A stretch of DNA of 64,000 bases, from assembly GCF_018728565.1 (NCBI RefSeq), contig NZ_JACSOI010000012.1, positions 1-64,000 on the forward strand. Direction: 5' to 3'. Below the pieces are notes generated by a model. That model saw only the letters and a list, made by a program, of their open reading frames with translations, was not told the DNA's origin and searched no databases. Shown here piece by piece: positions 37,372-46,644 of the stretch; within the stretch, counting starts at the first letter, position 1; each line of letters opens with the position of its first letter. Made by a program: the position numbers and the translations under genes. The DNA comes from Zobellia russellii (GTDB taxonomy: Bacteria; Bacteroidota; Bacteroidia; Flavobacteriales; Flavobacteriaceae).

Positions 37372-38940
37372 TTAATACTTTACCATACCCTTTCTGGTTA
37401 TATCCCTCATATCCTCTAGAGGTACGTTATCTCCATATTGCTTTTGCAACCTATATAGCTTAATTTTAAGTTCGTCTATAATTTCCTTATTTGCAGGATT
37501 AGCATAAGTATTAACCAATTCATTTGGGTCTTTTTCCAAATCGTAGAATTCCCAAACATCTATGTTGTAATAAAAATGAATTAGCTTATATCTGTCTGTT
37601 CGAATTCCATAGTGAGGCTGTACATTATGCCACTTCGGAAACTCGTAGTAATGATAATACATCGCGTTTCTCCAATTGTTTTGTTCCTGTTCCTCTAAAG
37701 CAGGCACAAAACTTTCGCCTTGCATTTCTGAGTGCTTTTGCACTCCGGCCATGTCCAATATGGTAGGCGCAAAATCTACATTCAATACTATATCATCATT
37801 TTTTTTACCACCTTTATACTTATCCGGGTACCTTATCAATAGGGGCATTCTTAATGACTCTTCGTACATAAAACGCTTGTCATACCAACCATGGTCACCC
37901 AAATAAAAACCTTGATCGGAAGTAAAAACAACAATTGTTTTTTTTGAAAGACCTTCTTTATCCAAATACTCTAATAACCTGCCCACATTATCGTCTACAG
38001 ACTTTATACATGCCAAGTAATCTTTAATATATTTTTGGTATTTCCACTTTTTTAAAGCTTCCCCCTTTAGTTCAATTGACGGAGATATATGTTCTCCCTT
38101 ATCACCTAACCTTTCCCATTTAGCCAATTCTTCTCCTGATAAACCTTGAGGTGGGGTTAATTTTAAATCTTTGTTGGTCAAATGGTTTTCTATAGTCATC
38201 ATAGTTTCACCAGCGGTTAGTTCCCTAGTCTTATAATCATCATTAAAGGTTGAGGGATATGGCATCTCAACATCTTCATAAAGGTTCAAGTATTTTTTAT
38301 CAGGACTCCAAGGCCTATGTGGTGCTTTAAACTGGTACATTAACATAAAAGGTTTAGAAGGATCTCGCTTATTCTTTAACCAATCCAGAGCGAAGTCTCC
38401 CGTCAGATTAGTGGCATATCCCTTTTCTTCTACCTTCTTTCCGTTTTCATTATAAACCGGATCCCAGTAACTGCCTTGTTCTCCATTAAGCGTGTGGTAT
38501 TTGTAATAGTCAAAGCCTGTAGGCTCGCTCCACAAATGCCATTTTCCAATAACCGCTGTGGTATAACCTGCTTTTTTTAGAATTTTAGGAAAAGTTACCT
38601 GACTACCATCAAAAGGGTTACCGCCTTCATTTTTGTAAAACCCATTTTTATGACTATACTTTCCTGTAAGTATTGAAGCCCTACTAGGGCCACATATACT
38701 GTTGGTAGCAAAAGCATTGTTAAATAACACACCTTCTTTCGCTAATCTATCAATATTAGGTGTTGGTGCTATTTGACTATATATACCTTTATATGCACTA
38801 ATGGCATGAGATGCCATATCATCTGACATAATAAAAACTATATTAGGTCTTTCTTCTTGCGCTCTTAGTGGTAAACCTATAAGACAAAAGGTGGCTACCA
38901 TTAAAAATTCTGCTAAATTCTTTCTTATACTAGATTTCAT
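37372..38940 (-). CDS. Sulfatase, secreted, Cys-type
   Basis: 522 residues with a cleavable signal peptide (about 1-28, PLRAQEE). Metal-binding IMSDDMASHAIS (DD at 40-41), active-site C-G-P-S-R (83-87), then GKWHLWSEPTGFDYYKY. The DDM-x-A-I-S-AY opening and NSICGPSR resemble GlcNAc-6-O-sulfatase or iduronate-type S1 enzymes (family resemblance from memory). Unlike its two neighbours it lacks a lipobox, so it may be periplasmic while the others are membrane-anchored. It lies 113 bases after SusD and 51 bases before the next sulfatase. Confidence 0.92.
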   Translation of the reverse strand: MKSSIRKNLAEFLMVATFCLIGLPLRAQEERPNIVFIMSDDMASHAISAYKGIYSQIAPTPNIDRLAKEGVLFNNAFATNSICGPSRASILTGKYSHKNGFYKNEGGNPFDGSQVTFPKILKKAGYTTAVIGKWHLWSEPTGFDYYKYHTLNGEQGSYWDPVYNENGKKVEEKGYATNLTGDFALDWLKNKRDPSKPFMLMYQFKAPHRPWSPDKKYLNLYEDVEMPYPSTFNDDYKTRELTAGETMMTIENHLTNKDLKLTPPQGLSGEELAKWERLGDKGEHISPSIELKGEALKKWKYQKYIKDYLACIKSVDDNVGRLLEYLDKEGLSKKTIVVFTSDQGFYLGDHGWYDKRFMYEESLRMPLLIRYPDKYKGGKKNDDIVLNVDFAPTILDMAGVQKHSEMQGESFVPALEEQEQNNWRNAMYYHYYEFPKWHNVQPHYGIRTDRYKLIHFYYNIDVWEFYDLEKDPNELVNTYANPANKEIIDELKIKLYRLQKQYGDNVPLEDMRDITRKGMVKY

Positions 38941-39053
38941 GGAAATACCGGATAAATTTTAACTATCATAAATAAGTTCATTCTTGAATTAATTGAATTT
39001 TCAAGAAAGGCACTGGTACAACTAGTATACCAGTACCTTAGAAACTAACTAAA

Positions 39054-40706
39054 CTAATACCCTTCGTTTTGTTCTAAATTGTATATTGTTACCTCACTGT
39101 CCGGCAAAGGCCATAGACCTTTTTTTGCCAAATAACCCGGTTCATTGTTCAATTTGTCAATCTCTCCTGTTCTAATGATATCAAAATACCTTAACCCTTC
39201 TAGAGCAAGTTCTACGCGCCTCTCATGCCTTATATCTGCAAGAAGATTTTCCCCTGCCGAGGTTATATCAGGTAAGTTTGCACCTTCAAAAGGCCTGTAC
39301 TCTATGGGATTTTGATTGGCATCTATATCCCCTACTTGAGATCCTGTCGGATAGGTTGAATTTCGGGCCCTTTCCCTAACTTCATTGACCCTATCTCTTG
39401 CCTCTTGCTCTTTCCCTAAAAAGTAAGCAGCTTCTGCATTCATTAATAGGACATCGGAATACCTTATTACCCTAATGTTAGTTGGAATCTGTCTTCTTCC
39501 ACCGGGCATAATTTTAGTTGTGGGTATACCTTTTCGCAAAGTTTTGAAAATAGAATAGTCATACTGGGGATCAGTCTTTATCCAAGCATATTCATCAAGT
39601 TTGGATCCAGCCATTATATCTTCTACAATATTGAACCCCCAACCAACAGGCCATTCTTCACTAAGCATAGTAGACTCCCGTCTAGGATCAACATCTCCGT
39701 TTCTTGAATATTCATAAAACAAGTTATCTTTAGGCTGATTGAACCCCCAACCGCCAAAGCCTCGAACACCTAACCTAACCACAACTTCATTACCCGGTAA
39801 ATTATTCCATCCTGTTACCGTTAAATCGTTAACATATTGTTGGTCAAATACAGTCTCAGGTCCATTTTCTCCTTCAATTTCAAAAACTTCGGCATAGTTT
39901 GGCAACAAAGCATAGCCCGCAGTATTGATTACAGCTAAAGTTTGGTCATAAACCTCTTGCCATAAGTCATTTGGATTTAAACCACTACCAGAGTATTCAG
40001 GAGCGCGTGTTTGCATAACACTGTTATAGAAATACCCAGTTTCCCTCATCACTATTCTTGCTTTAAGGGCCTGGGCGGCGCCTTTAGTTGCACGACCAAC
40101 ATCAATGTTTCCTTTTATGGGCAAAGCAGCAATAGCATCATCCAGATCATTTTTAATAAAGTCATATACTTCCTTTTCCGTATCAGACCTTCTTATAGTC
40201 TCGAACTCTTCAAACAAAGGCACATGATCCAAAATAGGAACTCTACCAAAAATTTCAACCAGTTTTGAATAAGCAAAAGCCCTAAGAAATTTGGCCTCTC
40301 CTATAATTATTTTTTTACTATCCGAAAGTGGTGATTGATCCTCTAAACTACCTATAACTTCGTTGGCCCTGGTAACAACTTCATAAAGCTGCGACCACTT
40401 AGGGCTTATTAGCGGATTAGAAGAAGTAGCTGTAAAATCAGCTATTTCTTGAAATTGAAGACCATCACTTACACCACTTCCACCTTTGACAGCATCATCA
40501 CTGGGCAAGTCTCCAAACGACAACAGAAGCATGTCTTTATTATTTGATCGATAAACCGATATTATTGCTTTTAAAGCATTTTCATCATTCTCATAATAAT
40601 TGGCGGAATTTTCACTATTTAAAGGCTCTAAATCCAGTGTTTGCTTCTCACATGACCAAAAACCTATTAAGCACAACAAAAAGATTAATCTATATATATA
40701 TTGCAT
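39054..40706 (-). CDS. SusD/RagB-family glycan-binding lipoprotein
   Basis: 550 residues. Signal peptide with a FWSC lipobox (Cys19). LDLEPLNSENSANYYENDENALKAI is the canonical start of glycan-type SusD proteins, and the end (GLWPLPDSEVTIYNLEQNEGY) is the standard C-terminal motif. It binds the oligosaccharide at the outer membrane with its SusC partner, whose gene ends 37 bases upstream. The 3' sequence TAGTTTAGTTAGTTTC after its stop also follows the SusD relic at 20386. Confidence 0.95.
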   Translation of the reverse strand: MQYIYRLIFLLCLIGFWSCEKQTLDLEPLNSENSANYYENDENALKAIISVYRSNNKDMLLLSFGDLPSDDAVKGGSGVSDGLQFQEIADFTATSSNPLISPKWSQLYEVVTRANEVIGSLEDQSPLSDSKKIIIGEAKFLRAFAYSKLVEIFGRVPILDHVPLFEEFETIRRSDTEKEVYDFIKNDLDDAIAALPIKGNIDVGRATKGAAQALKARIVMRETGYFYNSVMQTRAPEYSGSGLNPNDLWQEVYDQTLAVINTAGYALLPNYAEVFEIEGENGPETVFDQQYVNDLTVTGWNNLPGNEVVVRLGVRGFGGWGFNQPKDNLFYEYSRNGDVDPRRESTMLSEEWPVGWGFNIVEDIMAGSKLDEYAWIKTDPQYDYSIFKTLRKGIPTTKIMPGGRRQIPTNIRVIRYSDVLLMNAEAAYFLGKEQEARDRVNEVRERARNSTYPTGSQVGDIDANQNPIEYRPFEGANLPDITSAGENLLADIRHERRVELALEGLRYFDIIRTGEIDKLNNEPGYLAKKGLWPLPDSEVTIYNLEQNEGY

Positions 40707-40743
40707 GTCTAACTTTTTAAAAAATTATTTTTTGAGTACTGTT

Positions 40744-43700
40744 TTAGAAAGATAGATTTACTCCTAAAATCAATGATCTAGGAATTGGATAGTTACCTAA
40801 ATCTATACCTGACGCCAACGAAGAATTGTTGTTGTTGGTTGTCAGTTCCGCAATTTCAGGATCAAAACCAGAATACTTGGTTATTGTAAACATGTTCTGG
40901 GCACTTACATAAATCCTAAATTTGTTAAGGTGAATCTTTTCAATTATTTCAACTGGCAAGGTATAACCCAATTGAATTGTTCTAACTTTTAGAAAAGAAC
41001 CATCCTCAACATACCTATCGCTCATTCTAGAAAAATTTTCATTTGGATCTTGAACTGTCATTCTAGGTTCAGTACCGGTTGGGTTGTTGACCGGGTGATA
41101 TCTATTCAACCTTGAAGGCAATAGATTTCTAAACCCTTCTCCTGATAAAAGATGTGGACGTAAAGCGTTAACTGCCTCTACGCCTTCTACTCCTACTAAG
41201 GTAAACCCGAAGTCTATACTCTTATAGTTTAAACTTCCATTAAAGCCCCAAGTGTAATCAGGTATAGCGCTACCAAGCTTTATATAGTCTTCTTCGTTTA
41301 ACTCCCCGTCATTATTTTTATCTACAAAACGAGCATCACCAATTGTAATATTTGAAGTATTATTCAAACCACTATTATCGATTTGTTCTTGAGAGGTATA
41401 TATACCATCTCCCTCATAACCTATGAAATAGGCAAACTCTTCTCCAACTTCCGTCCTTGTTATATACTCAGGGCTTATTTTATTATTTGTTCTACCACCT
41501 TGGATAAAATCTTTGGTACCCAAATCCGTTACCTCATTGGACAAGAAAGAAATATTTGCTCCAACATTGAAATATAAGTCTCCTACATTATTAGAATAGT
41601 TTGTTGAAAACTCATACCCTTTGTTCTCCATTTTACCAACATTTTGAAATGGGTCTGTATTGCTGGTGTACTGCGGTGTAGGTACCTGTACAATCATGTC
41701 TCTAGTTTCTTTAAGAAAATAGTCTGCTGTGAAACCTAATTTCCCTTGCATAAAACTAAAGTCCAGCCCAAAATTTGTACTTTCAACAGTTTCCCATTGT
41801 AAATCCGGATTTACGGTTGCAGTAGGTATTCCTCCTTGCACAGCATTAACTCCATTAATGGAGTAATACATATTATTTCTATTTACTGTGGAAAGATAGG
41901 TGAAGGCTGCAGCACTAGATTGATTACCTACACGGCCCCACCCTGCACGAAATTTCAGGTTTGAGAAAACGTCTAAATTTTCAATAAAAGCTTCATCTGA
42001 AAGCCTCCATGCGAAACCAACAGAGGGAAATGTTCCCCACTTGTTACCAGGCGCAAACTTGTAAGAGCCATCAGTTCTAACGGTTGCAGTAAGTATATAT
42101 CTGTCATTTAGCACATAATTGAGTCTACCAAAATATGATTCCAGGCCAGATTGGCCAACCATTGAAAGTGGGTTGCCAAATTCTGTTCCCCGATTTATAT
42201 AGCGTAATGCTTCGTCTTCGGGAACACCGGCAGTTGCAGTAACTGAAATACCATCATTTTTACTTCCTTGGGCCTCATGACCTAATGTTAAGGTCAAGTC
42301 ATGCTTTTCCGCAAAGTTTTTATTGAACGTTAGAACATTATTCCAATACCATGACTGAGCGTTAGATCGGGCCTCTGTCAAAGTGCTATTTTCATTTACT
42401 TGAACGGAGTTTACCCTATAAGAAGGAACATAATCTTTTCTTTTATCAAAGCTGTTCGAATAACTAAATATGGTTTTAAACTTTAAACTTTTAAAAATAC
42501 CAAGCTCTAACCATGCTCTAGGATTAAAGTTTGCATTAATCAAATTTTGGGTTTTATCGAATTCAGCTTTCGCGGCAGGATTACTCTGTTGCTCATTGAA
42601 CCACATATCTCCCCAACTACCATCTTCCATATAGACTGGCATTAATGGATGAGCAGATAAAGCTTGAGAAATAGGAGAACCCCAGAAATCTTGCTGCCCC
42701 CTTTGTCCATTTCTTTCTTCTGAAGTATACCTTATATCAATCCCAGCCTTTACAAATTCATTAAATTGTAGATTTAATTTACCAATTAGGTTAAAACGGT
42801 TGAATGCAGTGTTTTTTACGGTACCTTTTACATTGTTATATGAGGTAGAAACGTAATAATCAACTTTTCTATTTTCTTTTCCAGTAATACCTCCTGTAAC
42901 AGAAAACTGATAATTTTCTTGATTTCCTTTTTGAAAAACTTCATCCTGCCAATTAGTACCAATTGCTCTGTTAGCAATGGCATCATCCATAAGTTGTAAT
43001 TTATCTCCAGAAAAAGGGGTTCCGTCATTCTCCATAGCTTCTTTATAAAGCTCTGCAAATTCATAACCCTTGGTCAAATCATACTGTTGAATATGGTCAA
43101 GGCTATAATACTGATTAAAAGAGAAAGTAGGTTTTATTGCTTTATCTCCAGATTTAGTAATGACCATAACTACCCCATTAGCACCTCTGGAACCATAAAT
43201 TGCAGTAGCGGAAGCATCTTTTAAAATTTCAATGTTTTCAATATCGTTAACGTCAACATTATCCATATCATTAGATGGTACTCCATCTATAACATATAGT
43301 GGGTTAGAGTTATTGATAGTGCCTATTCCACGAATACGGACTTTTACACCATCTCCCGGAGTACCTGAAGCTCGTACAATATTTATCCCAGCGGCTTTTC
43401 CTTGTAAAGACTCAATAGCCCTACTACCTGCAAAACCTTCTATATCCGATCCGCTAACCGAGGCTACGGAACCCGTCAAGTCTCGCTTTTTTGTAGTACC
43501 ATATCCAATCACAACGACTTCCTCTAAACCCGCTGCACTTTCTTCCAATGAAATATTCACGATAGTTTCACCATTCACTGGAACTTCTTTAGAGGCAAAA
43601 CCAATATAGCTCACCATTATTATTGCATCTGTAGCTACTTCAAGCGAAAAATTACCATCAAAATCTGCAGTAACACCATTAGTCGTACCTTTTTCTACAA

Positions 43701-44163
43701 TATTTGCTCCTGGTAATGGTTGTCCATTTGTATCAGTTACGGTACCAGTTACAACCAACTTTTGCTGAACCACATTTTTATCATGGTTCAGGTTGGCGAT
43801 CCTTCTTTCCTTAAGAAATATTTGTTTGTCCACTACCCGATGAGTAGTTCTTGTTTTTGCGAAAATTCTAGTTAAAATCTGTGGTACCGTTTCTTTCGTA
43901 GCCTTTACACTTATTACTCTCTTTAAATCAACATCTTTGATTTGATACACAAAATGAAACTCAGTTTGACTTTCAATTTCATCTATAATTCTTTCCACAG
44001 ATACATTATTCAGGTCTAGTGAAATCTTGGTAACCTGGGAATACGATGTTTTTGCCTGCATGGTAAATAAGACCATAAACATGAACAACATACTGATTTT
44101 CATCTTCAAATTGAGTTTAAGCAATGGGAGTCCCCTTCTTGTTTGATCAAGAAATTTTTTCAT
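40744..44163 (-). CDS. SusC-family TonB-dependent transducer with STN domain
   Basis: 1139 residues. After a long leader (about 1-43, including a hydrophobic stretch MKISMLFMFMVLFTMQA) there is an STN domain (about 45-115, ISLDLNNVSVERIIDEIES), a carboxypeptidase-D-like domain (about 135-212), then the plug (EVVVIGYGTTKKRDLTGSVA) and barrel ending in ILGVNLSF. STN domains pass the substrate signal to a FecR anti-sigma factor; the FecR gene is directly upstream. It imports oligosaccharides released from a sulfated glycan (inference from the sulfatases). Confidence 0.96.
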   Translation of the reverse strand: MKKFLDQTRRGLPLLKLNLKMKISMLFMFMVLFTMQAKTSYSQVTKISLDLNNVSVERIIDEIESQTEFHFVYQIKDVDLKRVISVKATKETVPQILTRIFAKTRTTHRVVDKQIFLKERRIANLNHDKNVVQQKLVVTGTVTDTNGQPLPGANIVEKGTTNGVTADFDGNFSLEVATDAIIMVSYIGFASKEVPVNGETIVNISLEESAAGLEEVVVIGYGTTKKRDLTGSVASVSGSDIEGFAGSRAIESLQGKAAGINIVRASGTPGDGVKVRIRGIGTINNSNPLYVIDGVPSNDMDNVDVNDIENIEILKDASATAIYGSRGANGVVMVITKSGDKAIKPTFSFNQYYSLDHIQQYDLTKGYEFAELYKEAMENDGTPFSGDKLQLMDDAIANRAIGTNWQDEVFQKGNQENYQFSVTGGITGKENRKVDYYVSTSYNNVKGTVKNTAFNRFNLIGKLNLQFNEFVKAGIDIRYTSEERNGQRGQQDFWGSPISQALSAHPLMPVYMEDGSWGDMWFNEQQSNPAAKAEFDKTQNLINANFNPRAWLELGIFKSLKFKTIFSYSNSFDKRKDYVPSYRVNSVQVNENSTLTEARSNAQSWYWNNVLTFNKNFAEKHDLTLTLGHEAQGSKNDGISVTATAGVPEDEALRYINRGTEFGNPLSMVGQSGLESYFGRLNYVLNDRYILTATVRTDGSYKFAPGNKWGTFPSVGFAWRLSDEAFIENLDVFSNLKFRAGWGRVGNQSSAAAFTYLSTVNRNNMYYSINGVNAVQGGIPTATVNPDLQWETVESTNFGLDFSFMQGKLGFTADYFLKETRDMIVQVPTPQYTSNTDPFQNVGKMENKGYEFSTNYSNNVGDLYFNVGANISFLSNEVTDLGTKDFIQGGRTNNKISPEYITRTEVGEEFAYFIGYEGDGIYTSQEQIDNSGLNNTSNITIGDARFVDKNNDGELNEEDYIKLGSAIPDYTWGFNGSLNYKSIDFGFTLVGVEGVEAVNALRPHLLSGEGFRNLLPSRLNRYHPVNNPTGTEPRMTVQDPNENFSRMSDRYVEDGSFLKVRTIQLGYTLPVEIIEKIHLNKFRIYVSAQNMFTITKYSGFDPEIAELTTNNNNSSLASGIDLGNYPIPRSLILGVNLSF

Positions 44164-44249
44164 ACTTTTATAATGTTTGATTGTGGTTATACAATTTGGT
44201 TAATCACTTCTACGAATCGGGAAATGGTGACGCATTTTCCGATTTTTTC

Positions 44250-44292
44250 ACTCTAGTTGAGAATAGGTGAAAAAGCGAATTTTTACTCTAGT
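44250..44292 (-). promoter_or_regulatory. Direct-repeat pair upstream of SusC (candidate sigma/regulator site)
   Basis: On the minus strand ACTAGAGTRAAAAA occurs twice, with the shared 8-mer at 44285-44292 and 44250-44257, exactly 35 bp apart, between fecR and susC. A hairpin (TCGGGAAAT/ATTTTCCGA, 44217-44242) follows. The pair could be ECF-sigma promoter elements or a regulator site for the transporter. Confidence 0.4.
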
Positions 44293-44331
44293 CAATTCTT
44301 CATTAGCGGTTTATTTTAAGTTATCTAATAG

Positions 44332-45495
44332 TTATTTTACAATTACAATCTCGTTCTGTATTACATAGTCCATATCATACTGACTCTTGAAATAATCCAA
44401 TATTTTCTCAATAGACATATCCCCGAAACTGGCATTGAAAGTTTCAGTGGACAATTGCGAATTTTGATTAACAATTTTAACATCGTAATGTCGTTCCAAT
44501 TTTTTAAGGATGTCCTCAAAACTCATGTTTCTAAATACCAATACGCCTTGCACCCATGACGTGTAGATGCTTGTTACAACCGGTTCTGTTGAAATATCCC
44601 CAATTTCATTATCATATTTACCCTTTGTTCCAGGAGTCAAAAATGTTTCTTTACCCAATTCAAGACCATCTTCCTTTGCATACATCCCAACGGATCCTTC
44701 AACTAAAACTACTTCTTTTACCTTATCTTCAGGATAGGCTGAAACATTGAAACGAGTACCATATACTTTTACGTTCAAATCCGATGCATTAACAATAAAT
44801 GCTCTATTGTTATCTTTCGCGATATCCAAAAAAGCTTCTCCCTTCAAATAAATTTTCCGCTCCATTCCTTTTTGGAATCTTACGGGATACTTTAAAGATG
44901 AACCAGAATTCAAGTATGCTACGGAACCATCCTCCAATTTAAGTTCAAACCGTTTCCCATAAGGCACATTTAACGTGTTATAAACCGGCTCACTTTCTTC
45001 GGAATCATTGTTATCCCTATACACCAATTGATTACCTATTTGAGATCCCACGACATTTCCGTTTTTATCCAAAACCTGTGTCGTTCCTTCTTCTGAAATA
45101 ACTTGAATGTTACCGTCTTCACGTTCTAGTGTAATAAAATTCTCCTTTGGAGAAAATTGGGTTGCTTCCTCTTCCGAGAAGGCAAATTCCTTTACCAAAT
45201 ATCCTATAGTCATAGATAAAACAATAAGGGCGGCATATTTAAAAAAGCTTTTCAATTTGAGCTTTTTAGGTTCTTTTTTATCACTTCTCATTTTATCCAG
45301 CAATAAGCGCTTTGACTTTTCAGTATCGTAGGTTTTCATATTACTGTCAATTCTGTAATTTAATTTTACATATTCATTAAAAAGTTGAACATTGGAAGGT
45401 TGTTTGAGTTCAACTTCCAATTCGTTCAGTTCCGATTCTGAAATCGTAGCTGCAACATATTTCACAATCAGTTTGTGTAATTTTTTCGCTTTCAT
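44332..45495 (-). CDS. FecR-family anti-sigma factor
   Basis: 387 residues. Cytoplasmic N-terminal helices (about 1-85) for sigma binding, one TM helix (about 88-105, ALIVLSMTIGYLV), a FecR beta domain (about 175-275, VPYGKRFELKLEDGSVAYLNSGSSLKYP) and a C-terminal DUF4974 domain (MSFEDILKKLERHYDVKI and LDYFKSQYDMDYVI) that contacts the STN domain of SusC. It holds the divergently encoded ECF sigma factor inactive until substrate binds SusC. The gene lies between the sigma and susC genes, the classic order. Confidence 0.95.
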   Translation of the reverse strand: MKAKKLHKLIVKYVAATISESELNELEVELKQPSNVQLFNEYVKLNYRIDSNMKTYDTEKSKRLLLDKMRSDKKEPKKLKLKSFFKYAALIVLSMTIGYLVKEFAFSEEEATQFSPKENFITLEREDGNIQVISEEGTTQVLDKNGNVVGSQIGNQLVYRDNNDSEESEPVYNTLNVPYGKRFELKLEDGSVAYLNSGSSLKYPVRFQKGMERKIYLKGEAFLDIAKDNNRAFIVNASDLNVKVYGTRFNVSAYPEDKVKEVVLVEGSVGMYAKEDGLELGKETFLTPGTKGKYDNEIGDISTEPVVTSIYTSWVQGVLVFRNMSFEDILKKLERHYDVKIVNQNSQLSTETFNASFGDMSIEKILDYFKSQYDMDYVIQNEIVIVK

Positions 45496-45596
45496 TAATT
45501 AGGTAATTCATATTTATTACGAACCTATTTTACGACACCCCTACTTTTTTGACTTTTTTTTTTAATATTTGCTAGAATTTGTAATCAAATCACGAC

Positions 45597-46205
45597 ATGA
45601 AAAGGAGTTTCAACAATCAGTCAAATTTGATTGAAGGTTTAAAAAACGGCAATGAAAAGGCTTATGTATATCTTGTGGAAAACTACCATAATAGGCTATG
45701 TGCTTATGCCAACAGTCTTATTAGAGATGATTTATTGGCTGAAGATATAGTGCAAAATGTATTTGTCCAGATTTGGGAAAAAAGAGCTAAGCTTAAAAAT
45801 GAATTAACTTTAGAAAGCTACCTATACAAATCAGTTCATAATAAATTTATTGATGAATATAGAAAGGGAAAGGCTGTTATGGCTTTAGAAAAAAAATACA
45901 TGACTGCCCTAGAACTTGCCATAGAAGAAAAAGACGAGGCTCAAGAGCAAAAGATATTGAATATTCTTTTTGCTGCAATTCAGGAATTACCTCCAAAATG
46001 CAAGCAAATTTTTCTAATGAGTAAAAAAGAAGGGCTCACAAATATTGAGATTTCTCAATGCCTGAACCTATCCAAAAAAACAGTTGAGTCTCAAATAACC
46101 AAAGCCTTTCGAATTTTACGAAATAAAATGGGCGAGAAATATGAAACAATTTTGCTGTTGATTTTCGGGTCTAACTTTAAAAAACACGCAACGATTTCAA
46201 AGTAA
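45597..46205 (+). CDS. ECF RNA polymerase sigma factor of the sulfatase locus
   Basis: 202 residues. Sigma region 2 (about 25-95, DDLLAEDIVQNVFVQIWEKR, then YLYKSVHNKFIDEYRK) and region 4 (about 130-185, LPPKCKQIFLMSKKEGLTNIEISQCLNLSKKTVESQ) are both complete. It is divergent from fecR across a 101-bp intergenic region. With FecR and the STN-type SusC it forms a trans-envelope signalling path that should activate the SusC-SusD-sulfatase genes when substrate is present. Confidence 0.95.
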   Translation: MKRSFNNQSNLIEGLKNGNEKAYVYLVENYHNRLCAYANSLIRDDLLAEDIVQNVFVQIWEKRAKLKNELTLESYLYKSVHNKFIDEYRKGKAVMALEKKYMTALELAIEEKDEAQEQKILNILFAAIQELPPKCKQIFLMSKKEGLTNIEISQCLNLSKKTVESQITKAFRILRNKMGEKYETILLLIFGSNFKKHATISK

Positions 46206-46299
46206 TAAAGAATATGCAGATTGATTTTCTCTATTCTTATTGATGCCTAACTAATGTAATTTGCTTTTTATAGACTTCCTTTTCTTTAAAATTAACTCG

Positions 46300-46498
46300 T
46301 ATTTCTACTCTATGTAAAAACTATAAATAATTGCAAAAAGTTCTAAAAATGAAAATATTTTGATTTATTTGATTATCAATTGATTATGTTTTATTTTTAA
46401 AAAAATATTAGTTTAACCAGAGTACACGGCGTAGTACAAAGGTTTAAGACAAATAGCGTGAAAAGCCCCTAAATACGGGCGTTCCGGCAAAATTCATA
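46300..46498 (+). repeat. Long direct repeat, copy B, abutting a tRNA 3' half
   Basis: Counterpart of 20144-20285. The outer blocks align with few mismatches, with an AT-rich insertion of about 57 bases after position 46350. It ends in TTCATA, where copy A has CTCATA, and runs on into tRNA-fMet-like sequence. The surrounding 46206-46644 stretch holds no other gene. Confidence 0.75.
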
Positions 46499-46537
46499 AC
46501 CCGGAGGTCGGGGGATCGTGCCCCCCTCTCGCTACAA
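46494..46537 (+). other. tRNA-fMet 3'-half fragment (putative att site)
   Basis: From the anticodon loop onward the sequence follows an initiator tRNA: CAT anticodon, ACCCGG, the variable-loop AGGTC, a 5-bp G/C T-stem, and an acceptor strand TCTCGCT plus A. The T-loop reads ATCGTGC instead of TTCGANT, so the copy has drifted. The 5' half is absent: upstream sequence is the long repeat, with no proper D-arm or anticodon 5' stem. A tRNA 3' half beside an integrase is typical of an integration site. Confidence 0.65.
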
Positions 46538-46625
46538 AGATTAAAATGCTGTAAACTAACGGATTGGGAGCTACAATCCGTTTTTTTATGCCTTGTATTT
46601 CTCTTTTATTACGTTCCGTAAACGA

Positions 46626-46641
46626 AAACGTAAACACGTTT
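46626..46641. promoter_or_regulatory. Inverted repeat at the integrase start
   Basis: AAACGT and ACGTTT are separated by AAAC and end three bases before the chosen integrase ATG, with a further CGTAAACG copy just upstream. The position over the start region suits autorepression or an arm-type recombinase site (inference). Confidence 0.35.
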
Positions 46642-46644
46642 AAA

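Noticed and set aside
46455..46534. A complete tRNA gene
   Set aside because: The 3' half fits tRNA-fMet and the first seven bases nearly pair with the acceptor strand, but there is no D-loop GG, no 5-bp anticodon stem around a 7-base loop, and the upstream part matches the long repeat at 20 kb.
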